NCBI RefSeq assembly: GCF_030704535.1
Contig: NC_081821.1
Location: 4,913,001 to 4,977,000, forward strand
Origin: Vitis vinifera
Lineage: Eukaryota > Streptophyta > Magnoliopsida > Vitales > Vitaceae
Direction of reading: 5' to 3'
Length of the DNA stretch: 64,000 nt
Part shown: positions 11,601-22,906 of the stretch, piece by piece
Numbering within the stretch: the first letter of the stretch is position 1
Layout: every line of letters starts with the position of its first letter
Position numbers and translations under genes: made by a program
Notes under the pieces: model-generated
The model's input: the letters and a program-made list of their open reading frames with translations, nothing else
What the model was told of the DNA's origin: nothing
Databases searched by the model: none

Positions 11601-14600
11601 TATTGGCAGCTCACAAGAGACGAGCACGGATCGCTTTCAAGCAAAGTGCGTTCACTTATCCAAGAGCACATAGATGCAAATGTAAGATAATTGCAAAGCT
11701 GAAGTAACATAAAACATATGATTTCATCCATCCAAAGCATAAACTTCTTCTATTTATATTACTGAAAAGCAAAAGCAATTCTCTCTATTTGGTGTCCCAA
11801 CAAACAATTTGACTCAAGAAAAAAAAATCATATTTTTCCAACAAATTACACTTAAAATGTGCTGGTTCTTAACATAAAATAAAGAATATACTAGTAAAGA
11901 AAATATATCTTAATGTGAAATAAAGGATATACTAGTAAAGAAAATATATCTCCATCGATTAAAAAAGAACTCCTTTCCACATGGAAAACTCTCCCTTTCC
12001 TTGGTATCTAGATGGAGAACAGAATCAACATCATCTACAGGAACCCTTTAGAGATTAAATCTATAAAAAGTCTTTAACATAGATCACAACTCCCTCTTCG
12101 AGCAGCAACTGCTCACAACTCCCTCTTTGGAAAACAATGATTCACTTTCCAACTCCTCAATACTTCAATTTTATACATCTTCATTCCCAAATCCTATTCA
12201 TCTAGAAGTTAGTTTTTATGTATTTCATATTTCAATCTTTTCATTCATAAGCCAATTTTTGCATATCTTGAGAGGACAATTACACAAGCATTCTACAATG
12301 CTATACAAAGATAATGTGTATTGACAATAGATTTTGAGAATCTGATTTTGGGAAGATTTATGGTGGGCTGACCAACCTTTTGTGTCCACAATTTCCAAGT
12401 TTCTATAGAGTTATCTCAGTGAAAACCTTCACCGTCTCAGTCCTCTTTGGTAAGTCCTATCCGCTCTCTTGGAAATTTAACTTCTATTGCAATTTCATTG
12501 ATATAGGAATTGAACTTCTTGAAAGACTCATGTCTTTACTTAACTCAGTGCACTTGTATCATTCTGTTGTAGATTCAAAAGCCTAGTCTTTATCCTTCTC
12601 AGGCTTATTCCCGGTAAAAAAAAATTTCTTGGCCTTCTCAGGCTTATTCACAGTAAAAAAAATTTTCTTGGCGGCCTTGTCCAATTTCTCAAATCCTATC
12701 TCGTTCCTTTTAGCCAAATTTTTGTAGAAATCAAAAACCCCTACCAAGGTCAAAGCCTTTGCTTGGTTAGTAGCACATGGGAAGGTAAACACCAATGACA
12801 TGCTACAGTTGAAAAAACTCTACAAATCTCTTAGTCCTCATTGGTGCATTTTATGCAAAAGATATGGAGAATCAATTGACCATCTTTTTCTACATTGCCC
12901 ATTAACTTTAGGGCTATGACATAAACTCTTTAATGCAACAAGGATGGATTGGGTTCCGCCTAGGGGTATTGGAGATATGATGATTATTTCTTTTTGAGGA
13001 TTGAGGAATTCAATTAGAGGCAAAACTCTTTGACAAATTGCTTGCCTCACCTTACTGTGGATTGTGTGGCAAGAGAGAAATGTTAGAATTTTTTAGGAAA
13101 AGTGGATAATAGAAGAGATGTTGTGGGACTTACTTCACCTCTACGCCTCTCTTTCGGCCTCTTGTACTATTGTTTTTAGTGGAGTTCCACTTTTTTTTTT
13201 TTTTGATAAGTAAAAGCAATTGTATTAAGAATGCCTAAAGAAGTACACTTGAAAGTAAAGGAGTTCTACTTAATGTCATTCAATGCAGTTGGTTTTCAGT
13301 TTGTGATTCATAAGGGATGGATAATAGTAAGACGAGTTGACTTTTGACATGATTTATGCAATTTGGACTTTGAGATATGTGGTTGATGCCTTTGTGTATA
13401 GGTTCTTGTATAGTGGAGGTGTCTAGTCTTACTTTGATCAAACTTTGTATTTCGAGGGAAGGACCTCTTATCCTTCTCTTATACTTTTATTATTATTATT
13501 AATATATATTTTGTTTATGATAAAAATAAAATAAAATAAAATGTGTTGCACATGCATAGCATGTGCTTGGTGACTAGTTTAAAAGAAGCAACCACAGCTT
13601 GAACTGAAACAGAAAAACTCAAGTAACTTACAGATATAAAGAAAGAAAAACACAAAGCTTTAAGAACCAAAAGTCATGAAATTAAAGCCCTCCTTTCTTA
13701 TCATCTCCAGATCACAAAAATAAATAAGGATCCCATCATGGCATAAATTCAAACCCAATGCTATATGCATTTGAAGACAGTATATGGGAAATTTTTGCTA
13801 AGTTTGTATTCCAAAAAATAAGACAGGAGACAAGGCTATAATAAAGTGGGCTCCAGAATGAACCTTAGGTTTAGCAAACCAAGTCATAGATTTGAATGTA
13901 GCTAATCTCTTCATGAGATCTTCTCGATCCCATGGCCTGCACAATGGAGCCTGCACTGGAGTAGTTGACTTTTGAATATCCTTTCTTAATTTTGATTCAA
14001 TTGCGGATGCAGACATTGGATTTGGGCGCTTTTTGCCTTTTGACGATTGACCATCGGATGAACTATCACTGGAGAACATAAATAAATCAAACAAATAACA
14101 AAACTGCAAAAAGAATATGTACATACATGCTCTTGAGCTAATGCATACACTTTCAAATTGCATAAACCCTTATCAAGAATATCCAGTGAATCACCGAAAG
14201 CAGTTGGGTGCAAGATATTACGTTAAGCAAATATAAACCCCGAACAGTAAAAATACTAAATCAAGAAAAAAAATTATAGAAAAGAAACCAAATATCTGTA
14301 CTGTATTTTCATTTACAAAACAAGAACATCTGTAGAACAATGAGAATTGAGAAAAAATATTGTGTTAAACTCTGTATAGCTGCTGAGGAAACCAAGGAAT
14401 ATAGAAAGAAAATGAAATATTTTGCGTCATAGCATTCTTAAAAGTGCGTTCTTACTGTTTTGATCAACTTTTCTAATGTGATTCAAACAGATACTGTTTT
14501 TTCTTCTTCCTTTACCTTTTCTATACAATCAAACAAGAGCTAGGAAAACATTTGGATTAGCTTTGATTAAAATTAAGCAAATAGAAATTATAAAAATCTT

Positions 14601-15002
14601 TACCCCGTAGGCGATGAATTCGATTCAAATTGCAAAAAAACCTAACCACGATTCAAACACCAACGAAAAATAAGAGAAAGATAAATTTAACCTCTGATTG
14701 TTCGCCAAAGAAACGAAAGAACACAAAATAAAAAAAGACTGCGATTTTCCTTGTCTTCGTAATCGGAAAAATGAAAAACCCATCTGAATAACATCCACAG
14801 CTGCGTGGAGGTTCCTGTTTTCTCACTTCCGAACCAAACAGGTCCAGGAATTTTGAATATCTATTTCTTTCCCTAAATTTTCTCGGCAAACACTCAGAAG
14901 CAAGAATAAAAAGGCTAACCTGGGAGAGTTGGGTTTGGACTTGGGGGGATGGAAGAGCTTGGCCATGACTGACTGAAGCCTTTTCTCAGCCTCTTCCGAC
15001 AT
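4959..15002 (-). CDS. ILP1: ILP1/NIPA-type C3HC zinc-finger protein
   Basis: This is a nuclear C3HC (zf-C3HC plus Rsm1-like) protein related to Arabidopsis ILP1 (IAP-like protein 1) and human ZC3HC1/NIPA, 881 residues long. Exons in transcript order are 15002-14920, 14068-13864, 10243-10120, 10002-9662, 8573-6947, 5884-5703 and 5042-4959. Every junction keeps frame. The start is MSEEAEKRLQSVMAKLF. The first zinc domain (about residues 80-225) carries NCARRGW, IACEACGARLLF and GHKLLCPWMDNAC. The C-terminal Rsm1-like part (about 800-854) carries FDPIWQHRHFCPWIA, and the last exon ends RMKRTHGST. Exon 5 encodes an Asp/Asn-rich region with about eight 14-residue tandem repeats (about residues 583-701). 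Intron 3 has a GC donor (CAAG|GCATGC) in place of GT. The 3.6-kb intron 2 holds a LINE remnant. The family assignment is firm. ILP1 rather than its paralogue rests on length and the N-terminus. In animals NIPA is tied to cyclin B1 turnover; the plant role is less clear. Confidence 0.88.
5536..5676. repeat. Two-copy ~70-bp tandem duplication in an ILP1 intron
   Basis: Two adjacent, diverged copies start at 5537 and 5607. Each contains gtccatgtgataccacaag followed by a tatgYRctttac block. They lie in the last intron of ILP1 and are non-coding. Confidence 0.7.
7226..7580 (-). repeat. Coding minisatellite: ~8 copies of a 42-bp unit in ILP1 exon 5
   Basis: On the minus strand the unit encodes SVDNVGTVNPTATE. 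About eight full units plus a partial one are present. The central units are almost identical at the DNA level (two carry VDP instead of VNP) and the edge units are more diverged (SADNVGAVNPTTTG, SADNVGAVNPAATE). The period of 42 bp keeps the frame, so copy-number change would add or remove 14 residues without a frameshift. Confidence 0.92.
8617..8667. repeat. 51-bp poly-A run (poly-T on the ILP1 strand)
   Basis: An uninterrupted homopolymer of A sits 44 bp upstream (in ILP1 orientation) of the acceptor of ILP1 exon 5. On the gene strand it is a very long T tract between branch-point territory and the upstream intron. The length is likely to vary between alleles and to be error-prone in sequencing. 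Confidence 0.9.
12340..13545 (+). mobile_element. 5'-truncated L1-type LINE remnant in ILP1 intron 2
   Basis: Plus-strand translation gives pieces of the C-terminal part of a plant L1 ORF2: FWEDLWWADQPFVS (12347), then KTPTKVKAFAWLVAHGKVN (about 12737), WCILCKRYGESIDHLFLHC with zf-RVT cysteines (about 12842), and LLWIVWQERNVRIF (about 13050). Several stops and frameshifts interrupt it. A short internal duplication (tctcaggcttattc twice near 12597 and 12637) repeats the FSGLF.VKK motif. The 3' end is an A-rich tail, gtttatgataaaaataaaat, at about 13513-13545. It inserted against ILP1 transcription and is dead. Confidence 0.8.
13193..13259 (-). mobile_element. Ultra-short LINE-tail insertion nested in the LINE remnant
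   Basis: A 67-bp segment begins with poly-T followed by gataagtaaaagc, which is the minus-strand image of an L1 tail (…TTACTTATC-polyA). It is flanked by ggagttccactt (13181-13192) and ggagttctactt (13260-13271), an 11/12 target-site duplication. It therefore looks like an extremely 5'-truncated LINE copy inserted into the 3' part of the older LINE. Confidence 0.65.
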
Positions 15003-15689
15003 TGTTCTCTCCCAATTTCAGAGAAAATAAATAGTCTTTTAGAATGTTTGGAAATGCAAAAGCTTCTTTGTAATGGATTGATTGAAGAGGTCCACGCGTG
15101 AATTTGGACGATAGAGTAAAATCCTGAGAGAGAAAATCGAAACCCTAGTCTCAGTTCCAATTCCAAATCAAAATAATCAAATCTCAGTTTCTGTAAAATC
15201 TGTGGAGGCGGAAGGTGGTGGTCCGTAGTCTTTTAAGTATAGTACAAAAACGAAGAAAATTAAACGATGTCGTTTTAACTGGTAGTGAAACGGAGAAATT
15301 GAATTTTGGGAAGTTTAACCACATCAAATTTGAGTTACTGGACCCCTTGTGAGTGGGCCTGAAACACGGGCCAACCCAAACCCATACCCAAACCCAAACC
15401 CAAAAGTAAAGTTTGGAAAACAGTTAATACCAAGTCAAAGATTACGATCCCTCAGCGGTTACCGCCAACCATGCCCACTCCCCTCAGATTCCTCTCCCTT
15501 CTCTCTCTCCCTCTCTCCCTTCTCTCTCTCCCCCTCTCCCTCTCTCTCTCCAACAACCTTCATCCATCCTCTAACTCTCCCTTTTAATTCCAACAAACCC
15601 CATTATTCTCTCCTACACATTCTATTCTTCTTCTTATTCTGCTACTACCACTTCCCAAAGAGTTGAACCCAGCAAATATAGCTCCCCAA
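15003..15689. promoter_or_regulatory. Divergent promoter region between ILP1 and the early nodulin-like gene
   Basis: The 687 bp between two start codons facing away from each other must contain both promoters. It holds TGGGCC/GGGCC site II-like motifs at 15354-15373 (gtgggcctgaaacacgggcc) and a pyrimidine (CT)n stretch at about 15480-15555. The stretch lies close to the plus-strand start and is probably 5' UTR or Y-patch of the phytocyanin gene. No clear TATA box was found for either gene. Confidence 0.5.
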
Positions 15690-16341
15690 ATGGCCTCCAT
15701 CTCCAAAGCTTCTCTCCTCATATTCCTCTTCTTCTCTCTCCATTTCTTCCCTGTCATCTCCGTCGAGTTCCTAGTCGGTGATGACGACGGCTGGGCTCTT
15801 CCATCATCAAAGAGTGGAGAGCAAATGTACAATGAATGGGCATCCCATAACCGGTTCAAAGTCGGCGACACCGTTCGTGAGTAGCTCATTCCATTAATTT
15901 CTTGGCATCATGGCATAGTATATATGTCTAACTTTCTGAGCTGCTGCTGATGCTTTCCTTTTTTTCTTTGTGGTAATTTGCATGGACGTAGATTTTAAGT
16001 ATGAGAAGGATTCAGTAATGGTAGTGACGGAAGCTGAGTACAACAAGTGCCATTCCGCCCATCCCATTCTTTTCTCCAACAATGGCGATACCATCTTCTC
16101 ACTGGATCGTCCTGGTTTGTTTTACTTCATCAGTGGGGTTGCAGGGCACTGCGAGCGAGGGCAGAAGATGATCATCAAGGTTTTGGAGCCGCCGAGCCCG
16201 CCTTCGGTCCCCAAACAGAATGGGACGTCAAATTCGTCGAATTCGTCTCATAGCAGTGGTGCAGTTGACATGGCTGCTGCCATTTCTGCTTCAACAGTTG
16301 GGCTGTTCATCATCTCTTTCTTTGGGGTTCTTCTGTTCTAA
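15690..16341 (+). CDS. Early nodulin-like protein (ENODL), GPI-anchored phytocyanin without copper ligands
   Basis: Exons 15690-15876 and 15992-16341 give 178 residues. In order there is an N-terminal signal peptide (MASISKASLLIFLFFSLHFF, cut near residue 25), a phytocyanin (plastocyanin-like) domain with VGDDDGWALP, FKVGDTVHFKYEKDSVMVV and AGHCERGQKMIIKV, a short Pro/Ser/Asn linker, and a C-terminal hydrophobic tail (STVGLFIISFFGVLLF) typical of a GPI-anchor signal. The conserved disulfide pair is present (YNKC and GHC). The type I copper ligands are missing: there is no His in KDSVMVV, and Ser replaces the ligand Cys in FYFISGVAGHC. It therefore fits the ENODL class, which acts at the plasma membrane or cell wall, probably through glycan or peptide interaction and not electron transfer. 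The single intron position is the one usual for phytocyanins. Confidence 0.88.
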
Positions 16342-16960
16342 TTGTTTTGGTGCTTCTTTCCTTTAGTTGGGTGATTATAAAGACAGTGAGATTAGTTATT
16401 GCTATTATGAGAATGACTTAATTTGATTCTGAAATTTTAATTAATCTTTCTCCATCTGATTTTCAGTCCTTATTTTTACTTATTTTCTGTGAGTTTGTCA
16501 GTTTGTGAGGCCCAGGGCCCATGTTTTGATTTTGGTTAACCTCACATTTTCTCTCCCACATCCAATTTGCGGTTATAAGAATTTATAAATTTTAATTGGA
16601 CTTCAATTTTTGTCAAATTTAAAAATAATTTTTTATACCACAAAAATAATAAATATAAAAAATTTTAATTATCTCTATTAAATTTCATCAAACTTTCCTA
16701 ATTTTTGTCAAATTGCATACATGTGGTGTCTAGATAAATTGATAATACATTTTCGACAGATACTAAAAATATTATTATTATTATTATTATAAGAGTTAAT
16801 ATAAACTAAATCAACCGGCTAAAATAAAAATATTTTGAAATTATTATTATTATTTGTGGAAACTCCTAAAATTGAAGTTTAAATTTCCCCTTATATCGAA
16901 TGGGTATTATAGCCCGTGATGGGGGACAAATTTGTCAAATTACACTTGCGAAGAGACATA
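16342..16960. promoter_or_regulatory. Intergenic region and promoter of PNO1 copy 1
   Basis: The region follows the ENODL stop. It has a site II-type cluster at 16507-16521 (gaggcccagggcccatg), then an AT-rich stretch with (att)n at about 16770-16790. The likely transcription start is near 16950-16980, just before the telo-box of PNO1 copy 1. No gene is seen in it. Confidence 0.5.
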
Positions 16961-16979
16961 AGACTGAAGTTCCGTGGTG

Positions 16980-17000
16980 AACCCTAGGGTTAGGGTTTTT
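16980..17000 (+). promoter_or_regulatory. Telo-box in the 5' UTR/promoter of PNO1 copy 1
   Basis: The double motif aaccctagggttagggttt contains AAACCCTAA on the minus strand and AACCCTA on the plus strand. In plants such telo-boxes, together with site II elements, mark genes of ribosome biogenesis and translation. That agrees with PNO1 downstream. Confidence 0.6.
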
Positions 17001-17087
17001 GGCGAAGCTGTGGTCTCTGAGGAAGTAGAAGAAGAACAACAACAGCTTCCGAAAATCTCTCTCCTTTCTCTTCAAATAGCCAAGCAG

Positions 17088-17149
17088 GTCACCACTCTCT
17101 CTATATTTATCTTCAGATTTACAGCCAAACGAGTTAGGATTGTTTAGGT

Positions 17150-17182
<33 letters not shown>

Positions 17183-20095
17183 CTTTTTTTTTTGGGAATA
17201 ATTATATCAATTCTCGAGCCTGATGATGTCCGCTACATTCAAATGGAAGTGGGATTAAATCATGTACTTTTTTTTATTCAATTTTTCAATACAAGGGACG
17301 AAGACCACAAAAAAAAAAAAAAAAAACGCTGCGTTTGAGTTCGAGTTGATTTTATTATTCACAGATATATGTAGCCTGCGGAAGTAAGGAGTCATTCTCC
17401 AAAAAAAATGAACTTTGATGGAATTCGAAGTTATAAATAGGAAGATTTTTCTTCTTTTTAGTTTTTTATTTTTTATTTTTAATTTGGCAATTTTTCTGGG
17501 TGATATATGACAGGTCTAGCATTTCAAATTCTATATAATTGCTGTTAGTGTATGCCTTAATTTTGTAATGTAACTTTTTATATAAAATTTCTTGTTAGAT
17601 TATGTAAAATTGCATGCCTAAATTAGGTTGCACCTTGAGCACAACTGAAAAGAATTAATGGAAAACAACTTATTTAATCATGGATGTTCTGCATCGAATA
17701 TTTTAGGTGGAAGATGTATGTGACATTAAATTGAGGAAGACCCTGCTTGGGTTTCTGTTTGGCAGAACCCCTCACTCTTGTTGGAGATTATATCATACAA
17801 GTACCAGTGTGCATCCCGACCTCCAAAAATAGGGGCTTAATTTTGTTAAGTCAGATTCTCACAAGTTAACCTAGAAATTGGATGATTAGGTGAATATTAT
17901 TTTATTTTATATCCTGGAGGAGGTGGTGGCCATGGATAGATTGACATCTTTATTTGGGTGCTTGGTTGGAATGCTCCTGTCTTTTATCTTGGTTTGCCTT
18001 TGGGAGTGTTTCATAAGTCTTGAGCAGTGTGGAATTGGTAGAGGAGAGAGTTAAAAGGAGACTGGCCTCTTGAAAGTAGCAATAATTGTATAAGAGGAAG
18101 AATAACCCTTATAAGTTATAAGGGATTACTTTCTTGAGTCTTCCAACACATTTCATGTCTCTATTTGCAACACTCAAGAAAGTGAGGATCGGATTGGAAA
18201 AGCTTCAGAGAAGGAAAATGCATCTAGTCTGCCAAAGGATTGTTTGCACTGTGAGGATTAGGAATTATGAGGCTAGAGTAAGGCAAAAGGTTGTGGAGGT
18301 TTTCTCATGAGCACAATAGTCTATAAAAGAAGACCACACCAGGAAAACATATGAAAATGGATAGGTGGTGGAGCACTCTAGAGGTGGGAGAGACTTTTGG
18401 AGTGAATTTATAGAAAGCCATTAGAAGAGATGAGAAGATTTAAGTCTTTGTATGACTATTTAGGTCAAAAATGGTATGAGAATCAAATTGGGGTTGGACA
18501 GATGAGTGAGTGGAAGCCCTTTCAATGAGGCTTTCCCCTTGCTTTTCATGTTAGCCTTTTTCCAAGAATGGTACTGTAGCAGATTTATGGGGAGGGAAGA
18601 GTAGAGCCAATGGTCCTTGCATTTCAGTAGGCACCTTCAGGATGGGAAAGGGCGGTGGCAATTCAATTGTGGGGCTTATTCATTATGTGAGAGTGCAAGG
18701 AAGCATGGACAACTTATTTTGGAAAGAGGATATAAAGGAAAGCTTTTGGGTTAGGTCTTATTGTAATTCCTTATGTGTTGCAATTAATGAACTTTTCCCT
18801 GCCAAAGGAATCTAGAGGTCTTGTTCTCCCCTAAGAACCTTTTTCTTTCTTTCTTTCTTTCTTCTCCATTTTATTTTTTGCGTGTGAAGCAATATGGGGA
18901 AAGACAGTAACCCTATATTCCCATGAAAAGCGGGTAGACAATGGTAAACAGATGTAATCTCTATAAATATAGGGTTTATGAACTAAACTAGGTAATCAAT
19001 TTTTTATTGGGTAGTGTTTTGAAGTTTTAGTTTAGCCCTCCCTTTTTGTTTCTTTAATAAATTCAAGGCTTTCATCTCTGAATGAGATGGTAGTCTTCCT
19101 CCCTTTGAGCTATACTGCTGGGCCATACTTAAGAAACCGAGATTAGCCTTTTGAAGAAGCTCACATGTGATGTCCACTTGTGTCCTTCACTGTTCAGTCG
19201 GTGAGTGACATTGATATTAAGTGGTATCATGGGAGAATGATGAATGGGTAGATCTGGACCTTGTTTATAGAATAACTGCCCTTAGGAAATGATTGTGGAT
19301 TCTATTTTCCTCTATTTAGATCTTAGAAATGAGAAGGGATATCACTTATTGTTTTTTGGTTTTAATTGAAAGTAGGAAGAAAAATAACATATACAGGAAA
19401 TTAGGAGGAAATTTGTTCATATTGAAACTCCAAATTGTCTTTTAAAAGGAGGAAAGTTGGAGAAAGAGTGAAAGAGAAGTTTATTGGTTTTAAGCTTGTG
19501 TTTGCTTTTCATTCTGTCTTATTATTGTTATTTTTTCACTTTTCTACTCCTTGTATTACAGTTTTTGTTAATCAAATGGAACCTAAACTTCTTTACATTT
19601 ATTTGTGTTATATTAGGGGGAACCCAGATGAACTCATGTTTGATTTCAATTGGTTTTTTAGTCCTAAAACTTCTTTCCTTATTTTAGACAGACAGCAAAA
19701 TCGCTTGTCATGCTCTGTTCAAATTAAATACTTGACTTTTATTTTTATTTTTTTGTAAATAATGGTTTTATATGTGCTTTTTGGTTAAAAAGATCTTTAA
19801 TATGCTATGACCTATTTTTATTATTGTTATTATTTTGTGAAAGGGAACTCATTAGTATCAAATGATATCTTTGATGACGATGGTGTTCATATTATTATAA
19901 TTAGGTGGACGTAAATATACTTTTAATGTGTGAGTCTTAATATGCTTATTAACGGCTATTTTATGGCATAAAATTGATCCAGCTATTGCATTACAATGGA
20001 TCCTATTGCTCTGAACCATCACCTCTTGACATTTATTATAATCTATGTGTACATATAAACATTATGAATTGAAATTTATTTTGATATTTCCTCAG
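17088..20095 (+). other. 5'-UTR intron of PNO1 copy 1
   Basis: The donor is AAGCAG|GTCACC at 17087/17088 and the acceptor is TTTCCTCAG|AGCC at 20095/20096. Both sites have counterparts in copy 2 at 31887/31888 and 35921/35922. The intron carries no coding exon. Parts are alignable by eye with the copy-2 intron (about 17560-17640, 17870-17910 and 19010-19260), while the middle is occupied by a LINE remnant. The splice model is inferred from the sequence alone. Confidence 0.6.
17925..18840 (+). mobile_element. L1-type LINE remnant in the PNO1 copy-1 intron
   Basis: Plus-strand translation shows degraded L1 ORF2 text: VEERVKRRLASWK (about 18038), then LSLPTHFMSLFATLKKV (about 18132), IGLEKLQRRK, and VADLWGGKSR (about 18577), before a decayed LFWKE and LPKESRGLVLP (about 18795). 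This is the segment after the reverse-transcriptase core and before the FFAWEA motif. Many stops and frameshifts are present. The element ends there without a 3' tail. Confidence 0.65.
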
Positions 20096-20120
20096 AGCCA
20101 GCATTTAACTGAACCACACC

Positions 20121-20795
20121 ATGCAATCCAACGAACCAGCCACTTCCATGGAGGTTGAAAATGTTTTATCGGAACCAAATCCCACATCTGGGACTTTTCC
20201 ATCAAAGCCAAAGTTTGAGCCTCTAAAGGCTCATGAGATGTCTGAAGGCCGAGTTCAGTTTCGGAAGGTCTCTGTTCCACCCCATCGATATACTCCTCTG
20301 AAGAAAGCATGGATGGAAATCTATACTCCAATATATGAGCAGATGAAAATAGACATTCGAATGAATCTCAAAGCTCGCAAAGTTGAATTGAAAACCAGGG
20401 CAGACACTCCTGACATTAGCAACTTGCAGAAGTGCACTGATTTTGTCCATGCTTTTATGCTAGGGTTTGGTGTGGTAGATGCCATTGCCCTCTTGCGTCT
20501 GGATGAGCTTTACGTAGAATCTTTTGAGATCAAAGATGTTAAAACTCTTCGAGGTGAGCACCTGTCTCGTGCCATAGGAAGACTGTCTGGTAAAGGAGGC
20601 AAAACAAAGTTTGCAATTGAGAATGCTACAAGGACGAGGATTGTAATTGCGGACACCAAGATTCACATATTAGGATCTTTTTCCAACATTAAAATTGCAA
20701 GAGATTCTCTTTGTAGCCTCATTTTAGGGTCCCCTGCTGGAAAGGTATATTCAAAACTCAGAGCAGTTACTGCTAGACTTGCAGAAAGGTTTTGA
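20121..20795 (+). CDS. PNO1: PNO1 (partner of NOB1), KH-domain 40S ribosome assembly factor, copy 1
   Basis: PNO1/Dim2 is an RNA-binding protein that binds pre-40S particles and guides the nuclease NOB1 in 20S to 18S rRNA maturation. The copy is a single coding exon of 224 residues. It has a low-complexity N-terminus, VQFRKVSVPPHRYTPLKKAW, a first degenerate KH-like part, and a C-terminal KH domain with the motif RAIGRLSGKGGKTKFAIENA (about residues 149-168), then IVIADTKIHILGSFSNIKIA. Slightly shorter than the yeast and human proteins (about 250-270), it is missing only N-terminal sequence. The ATG follows 25 bp of leader after the intron acceptor. The protein is identical to that of copy 2 (35947-36621) and the DNA differs at only three silent sites. 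Confidence 0.93.
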   Translation: MQSNEPATSMEVENVLSEPNPTSGTFPSKPKFEPLKAHEMSEGRVQFRKVSVPPHRYTPLKKAWMEIYTPIYEQMKIDIRMNLKARKVELKTRADTPDISNLQKCTDFVHAFMLGFGVVDAIALLRLDELYVESFEIKDVKTLRGEHLSRAIGRLSGKGGKTKFAIENATRTRIVIADTKIHILGSFSNIKIARDSLCSLILGSPAGKVYSKLRAVTARLAERF

Positions 20796-20858
20796 GCTTT
20801 GCATTTTTGCCGGTTACTGGTAGACATGCAGAAAGGTTTTGTGCTTTCATTTTTGCTG
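20766..20858 (+). repeat. 47-bp tandem duplication spanning the PNO1 copy-1 stop codon
   Basis: Two copies of a unit starting gttactgStagacWtgcaga begin at 20766 and 20813. The first contains the last codons and stop of PNO1 and the second lies wholly in the 3' UTR. PNO1 copy 2 has a single unit at the homologous place. Confidence 0.8.
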
Positions 20859-22906
20859 TTGTATCGAGTCATCAATTTTGGATAGTTTGCTTTAAGATCA
20901 AAGGCAGTGAGCTGAGGGGGAAATTTTCTGCAGTTGGCTGTTCAACGCATTCATTTTTCAGGTGTCTGCTTGTATTCCAGAGGTTGGATGCAGGTGGATA
21001 TCTGCTTTTAAGGACTTTGATTTTCTCAAGCCTTTTTACTTTATGTTTTTGTTAACATCACGTGTCTTGCATAGGCATGGTTGAATTAATTTTGGATTGG
21101 ACAGGAGTTTCTCGAGTCTTGAGCTTTCATCTCTAATGTATAATTGAACAACAGTTTTCTGGCAAATTAATACCAAATGTACTTCATTTTAGCTTATATA
21201 TTTAGTCTGTTTTTTTTTATTAAAATATTTTTAACTTTCAAAAATATATCCCATTCTTATTATTTCATGTTAGATATTAGATATTAAAATATATTTTTTT
21301 TATAGGTAAAAGCAAATAGTATTAAGATGTCAAAAGGGGCACATTAAAGTACACATTGTGTATCCAATGACCACCAAATAGCGTAAAAAAGGATAGGGGA
21401 AATAAAAAATACTCTTCCTCAATCCGACTCCAACTGATCAATGGAATCAACTAAGGACATAGATGAATGTTCTATAAACAAGTTAGTTTAAAATAATAAG
21501 TTTACAAAAATAAAAATTTCAGCCTTCGAACAAAGAGTTTCACGTTCTTAAAAGATCTATTTCTTTCTTTCCAAATTGTCTAGAAGAGTTGTTTTCCACA
21601 CTTTTTTTTCAATAAATGAGCATACTATTCTAACAAAGTCTTTTTTAACTGTAGAGTGGAACACCTAACACACCTTGAGCAAGAAGAACAAGAGCTCCCA
21701 CAACACAACAATCTTGTTTTTTCACAATATAGTATTTGATCAATCAACTCCTCATGAACATAACAAAGGGAGCATTTACTGCTAAAGACTACCTTCTCCT
21801 TTGTAATTGGTCTAAAGTCAAAACTCCCCCTCACATTGCCTTCCAAGCAAAAAAGCTAACCTTTGGAGGAATCCATGCCACACAACACTTATTGGAAAAG
21901 GCTCTATCCTTCTTAGCTCAAGGGTAGAATAATGAGACTTAATAGAGAATCATCCACTCTTAGTTTAATTTATATTAATTAGTTTAATTAATTAATAAAA
22001 ATTAAACTAATTATACAACTTTAATTACTTCTATAATTGATTTTCTTATAAAAATTCATTTTCATAAAGATGAATTTCCATTTAATATCATCTTTCTAAT
22101 CATATATACTTATGATACAAAACTTTTTATTTATTTACTTCTTGTTCTCTTCAACATAATTTCATATTTCTCATTGGTGAAAGAAAAATGGTAAAAGTAA
22201 AATCAGACTGATAGTCCTCATCTTCCCAGCTTATTTTATTTTTCTCCTTTAAGTTGCAATGTTCTTTATTCATGTGGTAGATCCTGTGCCTAACACTAAG
22301 AAAATGATTTCATTCTGGAACCTTATCTTTGTCTATTTGATTTCTTGACATGTGGCTAGGCCAAGGGCCTTTGTACTGATTTTGGTGAAGTTCGTGAAAG
22401 CTGAGAAACTTGAAGGAAAATGGGAAAATGTTACTGGTCTTTAGGAAAAAATCTTACCTAGAGAGACAGGAAGTCAAAAATCTATCATATGCTCACCCAT
22501 GTGTGTGTGACATGTAAAAATTAAAAATATATAAATGACTATTTGGCCACTTTCATTCTCATCTTCTTGGCTGACCAACTGTATATTGCTAAAAAGATGG
22601 CTTATTTCAAATTCCATGGCAACCTAGAATAAAAATGAACCATGAAGTTCTTTTCTGAACAAAACATACAAATTGTAGCTTAACATTTCGCATAAATGAT
22701 AGATGCTAACAGGTATAGTTCATCCAGGGTTTGTACCAGTATCACAATTGAGCTACAGGCTTTGCTGGTAGTTAATAAATACTTAGAAAATTTTTGTAAT
22801 ATATCAACAATACCTCAACATGGAAAATTGCAAAAACAACAAAACCTCTGATCAAAATTTGTGCAGAACCATGCATTGTTTCTAGATTTGAGCTCTATTG
22901 CTTCTG
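20859..22906. other. PNO1 copy-1 3' UTR and intergenic DNA before the helicase
   Basis: The 3' UTR is partly alignable with that of copy 2 (shared words around gaggacttt and gttaacatca). Next comes the minus-strand LINE remnant (21291-21930), then AT-rich DNA to the stop of the helicase gene. No further gene is seen. Confidence 0.5.
21291..21930 (-). mobile_element. 5'-truncated L1-type LINE remnant
   Basis: The minus-strand translation gives KVSFFAWKAMWGGVLTLDQL followed by CSLCYVHEELIDQILYCEKT, the FFAWEA and zf-RVT region at the end of plant L1 ORF2. The element ends in a poly-A-type tail (poly-T plus ataggtaaaagc on the plus strand at 21291-21311). Stops and frameshifts show that it is dead. 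Confidence 0.75.

Noticed and set aside
15349-15666. 105-codon plus-strand frame in front of the ENODL gene
   Set aside because: Low-complexity Pro/Asn/Ser text from a tandem cccaaac run and a CT-rich leader. It overlaps the promoter/5' UTR and is out of frame with the signal peptide.
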